From: Sphingobacteriales bacterium
GTDB lineage: Bacteria; Bacteroidota; Bacteroidia; Sphingobacteriales; Sphingobacteriaceae
DNA: 10,032 bases
Assembly: GCA_947478655.1 (NCBI GenBank)
Contig: CANJWU010000032.1
Coordinates: 1-10,032, forward strand
Direction: 5' to 3'
Made by a program: the position numbers and the translations under genes. This document shows, piece by piece, positions 8,401 through 10,032 of the stretch. The notes under the pieces were generated by a model. The model was not told the DNA's origin. It made no database searches and was given only the letters and a program-made list of their open reading frames with translations. Every line of letters starts with the position of its first letter. The stretch's first letter is position 1.

Positions 8401-9063
8401 GCATGGAAAGAGATGGCAAAGCAAGTGGCACACGAAATTAAAAACCCATTAACCCCAATGAAACTAGGCTTACAGCTATTAGAGAGAGCACACCAAGCCC
8501 ATGACGAAAACTTCGCAGAAAAATTCGAAAACTTTGCTAAAACATTTATTCAGCAAATAGATAACTTAACAAACATTGCAAATGAATTTGCAAACTATGC
8601 ACAAATGCCGAATCATAAAACCGAAGCGGTTCTTATTAAAGAAGCACTATGGGCTTCTTTTGATTTATTCAAGCATTTAGTAAATATAAAATTTACTATC
8701 AATGATGAAACAGCAAATGGCCTTTTGGTTTTAGGAAACAAAGACAACTTTATCAGTATATTTAATAATTTATTTAGAAATGCCATTCAAGCAGTTGACC
8801 CAATAGCGCAGCCAGTTATTCAGCTGCATTTGGCTATTACTTCTAATAAGTTATTGATAAAATTCGAAGACAACGGTATTGGAATACCCGAAGCCATACA
8901 AGCAAATATTTTTGAACCCAGCTTTACAACCAAAAATAGCGGCATGGGTTTAGGGCTGGCCATAGTTAAAAACAATTTGCTAACCGTTGATGGGGAAATT
9001 TGGTTTCAAAGCAGCCCCAATAAAGGCACCACTTTCTTCGTTTTACTACCAATTGTAAACTGA
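5401..9063 (+). CDS. Large polytopic sensor histidine kinase, NtrY-like catalytic core
   Basis: The 1220-residue inner-membrane kinase has a long sensory part and a C-terminal core. TM1 is at about 10-28, then an extracytoplasmic stretch (29-212), a cluster of about eight membrane helices (215-463), and a second large extracytoplasmic domain (465-695). A helix at 697-722, a short linker and a helix at 745-767 follow, then a Cache/PDC-like domain (768-911; segments DINLYALNGDLLLST and YLSAYIPI) and a last helix at 912-938. HAMP spans about 939-990. The phosphoacceptor is H1011 in HEIKNPLTPMK, as in NtrY-type kinases. The ATP-binding domain shows the N box NLFRNA (1123-1128), G1 DNGIGI (1157-1162), F box FEPSFTTK (1171-1178) and G2 GMGLGLAIVK (1181-1190), so all catalytic boxes are intact. 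The signal is unknown. No response regulator lies in the window. It lies between anmK and an envelope-protein gene, with gaps of five and two bases. Confidence 0.93.
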   Translation: MSSIKYTPKFFLFIALLFSLAAAISIYFYQPKQLLSRSANKIQTIIHHDLKNAKLFLADTLIQNILLSQSPKANKSKWQALNRLAKSQNAMAIVYHKNRLQYWTSNALGFSESELKALPNYSFKKHKNAYYIIFKETKLANTLLFVLPVKSSFAYENEYLQNKFDAHLKVPEYILLNQANASDGKDILDLNGKKLFQVSLDLNKLAAHHFYTRACLEMLAIIFTLIALVVYLLLIAKRKSNVIALLTLFACLLSIRTATFHFKFPAEIFRLPIFNPNLFASNFIFPSLGDLAFNLILIFVLVWFISKTFVHQKKVNTITTLLFLQAAVLMLSYGLIALVKALVLDSSISFDFFNIETLTAHSLMGLAIISLACYTVYLCLFTLAAIVDQNYLRKQWKLASLCMLFILTIAYFLASTLFIIAFLSFVVLWVLFKSKFSDRHHFTVAAILSIISLFVIQSVYLLSINIESKEIQNRELLVAKLEIANDPIAEYLLDSILIKASNDPSIINQLAKTQPNSRQIIEKLNANYLNGYFSKYSRTGDVYFLNKKKDREKYEQLDSFIIKNCEPTTNQGLFFLTNNYGQLNYFAKIKYNINNSSAWVVMAINANYFREENIYPELFLEGNLRINKDFSQYAYAIYKSNKLISQKGDYPYKTKPNEFLINNNSSQVMNGYKHLVYRPNKEVLIVVSKAKNSLVNYISFFAYVFLIFLILFLIIYFIGILLNETQVQFTFSAISKRLQLLFKTRVQLSLLFTIIISITIMGVVTYQYISNLNSSQQEEILSKNLHAIQQVIIKKVGTQAIAKSVQQDDFVQSFQQVADLYQRDINLYALNGDLLLSTRPMLVQSGITANCMNPSAYISLSLDAQSEIITKEQVGNLNYLSAYIPISNTNSEIIAYLNLPYFANATDYNQKIAVFITTIINSYVLIIFLIAIIAFFIAKSITAPLSLIQDQLIKIKLGQKMKTINWNRNDEIGSLIKAYNKMILDLEESANKLAKSERESAWKEMAKQVAHEIKNPLTPMKLGLQLLERAHQAHDENFAEKFENFAKTFIQQIDNLTNIANEFANYAQMPNHKTEAVLIKEALWASFDLFKHLVNIKFTINDETANGLLVLGNKDNFISIFNNLFRNAIQAVDPIAQPVIQLHLAITSNKLLIKFEDNGIGIPEAIQANIFEPSFTTKNSGMGLGLAIVKNNLLTVDGEIWFQSSPNKGTTFFVLLPIVN

Positions 9064-9065
9064 AG

Positions 9066-10032
9066 ATGCACTTCAAGGGCTTTATTTTATTTATGTTATT
9101 AATTAGCGGGGCAAATGTTTTTGCACGTAGCAATCAATTATGCCCTGATTCTATCAAAACGAGTAGCGTTCCGCCTTCTTTTTTAATTAAAAAGTATTTT
9201 CACAAAGACAGCCTTTCTTTATTTCAAAGAAAAGCGATCATAGCAGATCCATTTTTAATAACTAACCAATCGGCTTCTGCTTTGGCTATAGATAATGGCT
9301 TGTCAAAGTCTGGTAGTATTGCTCGATCAATTAGCGTTGGCAATGCACAAGATTTAGGCGTATTGTCTTCTTTTAATTTACAATTAGCCGGAAAGCTAAA
9401 TAATGAAATAGATTTATTGGCTGTTATTTCGGATGATAATATACCAGTGCAACCAGAAGGGAATACCCAACAACTTCAAGAATTTGATAGGGTATTTATT
9501 CAAGTGAATAATGCTAATAGTAAATTAATTGCTGGCGATTTTGAATTAAAAAGCAGGGAGAGTTATTTTTTAAATTATTTAAAAAAAGGCAAGGGCGTAC
9601 TACTAAGCACCCAACAAAACAATTATAATTTAACCATAGGATCTGCCATTGCAAAAGGAAAGTATAGTAAATATGAATTCCTTGGAACCGAAGGCAGTCA
9701 AGGGCCTTATAAGATAAAAGGCCCCAATAACGAATCTTATTTAATTGTTATGGCCGGTACAGAAAGAGTGTACATAGATGGTGAGTTATTAAAAAGAGGA
9801 GAGAACCAAGACTATACAATAGATTACAATACAGCAGAAATTATTTTTACCAATAAAAAAATGATTACGGCTTATGCTAGAATAATTATAGAGTTTGAAT
9901 ATTCAGAAAGAAGTTATAGTAGGACTGTTAATATTGCCAAGGCAAATTTTAAATTACAAAAAGTAAATTTTACAATAGACTATTATAACGAAAAGGATAA
10001 TAAGAATATTAATTTTTTACAAAACCTTTCTA
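9066..10032 (+). CDS. Conserved Bacteroidota envelope protein, 5' part (probable outer-membrane or surface protein)
   Basis: The frame opens at ATG 9066, two bases after the kinase stop, and stays open to the right edge (322 full codons). Residues 1-20 form a signal peptide (MHFKGFILFMLLISGANVFA). The mature part carries blocks I recall from long, uncharacterised Bacteroidota proteins of roughly a thousand residues. These are GSIARSISVGNAQDLG near 83-98, IPVQPEGNTQQLQEFDRVF near 126-144, AGDFELKSRESYFLNY near 156-171, EGSQGPYKIKG near 210-220, and AGTERVYIDGELLKRGENQ then DYTIDYNTAEIIF near 231-262. The last resembles a beta-rich repeat found in many surface proteins. Abundant alternating hydrophobic strands suggest a beta-rich protein, but whether it is a barrel or periplasmic cannot be told from this part. 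Translational coupling to the kinase is likely from the spacing. An in-frame ATG at 9093 would cut into the signal peptide, so 9066 is preferred. Function is unknown. Confidence 0.82.
   Translation, partial: MHFKGFILFMLLISGANVFARSNQLCPDSIKTSSVPPSFLIKKYFHKDSLSLFQRKAIIADPFLITNQSASALAIDNGLSKSGSIARSISVGNAQDLGVLSSFNLQLAGKLNNEIDLLAVISDDNIPVQPEGNTQQLQEFDRVFIQVNNANSKLIAGDFELKSRESYFLNYLKKGKGVLLSTQQNNYNLTIGSAIAKGKYSKYEFLGTEGSQGPYKIKGPNNESYLIVMAGTERVYIDGELLKRGENQDYTIDYNTAEIIFTNKKMITAYARIIIEFEYSERSYSRTVNIAKANFKLQKVNFTIDYYNEKDNKNINFLQNLS

Larger units (their letters stand above)
4328..10032 (+). other. Predicted operon: anmK, sensor histidine kinase, envelope protein
   Basis: Three same-strand genes follow a strong terminator with gaps of only five and two bases and no internal hairpin, so they are very likely one transcript. 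The unit continues past the right edge. The upstream region 4296-4327 holds no clear promoter consensus. The closest, TATATTCG at 4317-4324, sits only three bases before the ATG, too close for a leadered message. Confidence 0.75.

Noticed and set aside
1..10032. Mobile elements, CRISPR arrays, tRNA/rRNA genes or defence systems
   Set aside because: I saw no transposase or integrase, no regularly spaced repeats, no cloverleaf-like segment and no recognisable defence gene. Genes are densely packed housekeeping or envelope types.

Overview
The window looks like a piece of a Bacteroidota chromosome. The evidence is low GC with strong use of TTA leucine and AAA lysine codons, a type IX secretion sorting domain on a secreted beta-propeller protein, starts without Shine-Dalgarno sequences, a TAnnTTTG-type -7 promoter element, and several protein families typical of this phylum. 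I cannot place it below phylum with confidence. Chitinophagia or Sphingobacteriia-like lineages would fit. There is no sign of a prophage, insertion sequence, CRISPR array, tRNA or rRNA, and no stretch above 300 bases lacks a gene.

Layout: (1) the 3' end of a large zinc metalloprotease of the DUF5117/DUF4953 type runs in from the left edge. It ends at a strong bidirectional terminator shared with (2) a convergent minus-strand gene for an enolase-superfamily dipeptide epimerase (L-Ala-D/L-Glu epimerase type). A 58-base divergent promoter region separates this from (3) an unrecognised 311-residue protein on the plus strand. (4) A 458-residue secreted protein follows, with a signal peptide, six Asp-box-like repeats at about 50-residue intervals and a C-terminal T9SS sorting domain. 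It is closed by a second perfect-stem terminator.

Right of that terminator is a tight plus-strand operon. It holds (5) anmK, the anhydro-N-acetylmuramic acid kinase of murein recycling, then (6) a very large (1220-residue) polytopic sensor histidine kinase five bases downstream. Two bases after that comes (7) the 5' part of a signal-peptide-bearing, probably outer-membrane or surface, protein of a conserved Bacteroidota family. It runs off the right edge.

Two of the seven genes (dipeptide epimerase and AnmK) act on breakdown products of peptidoglycan. The kinase lies in the same predicted transcript as anmK and an envelope protein, so a cell-envelope theme is reasonable but inferred. I found no clearly new system. 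The best leads are the kinase with three predicted extracytoplasmic modules in the anmK operon, and the orphan 311-residue protein, whose N-terminus loosely resembles a degenerate HNH-type zinc module.
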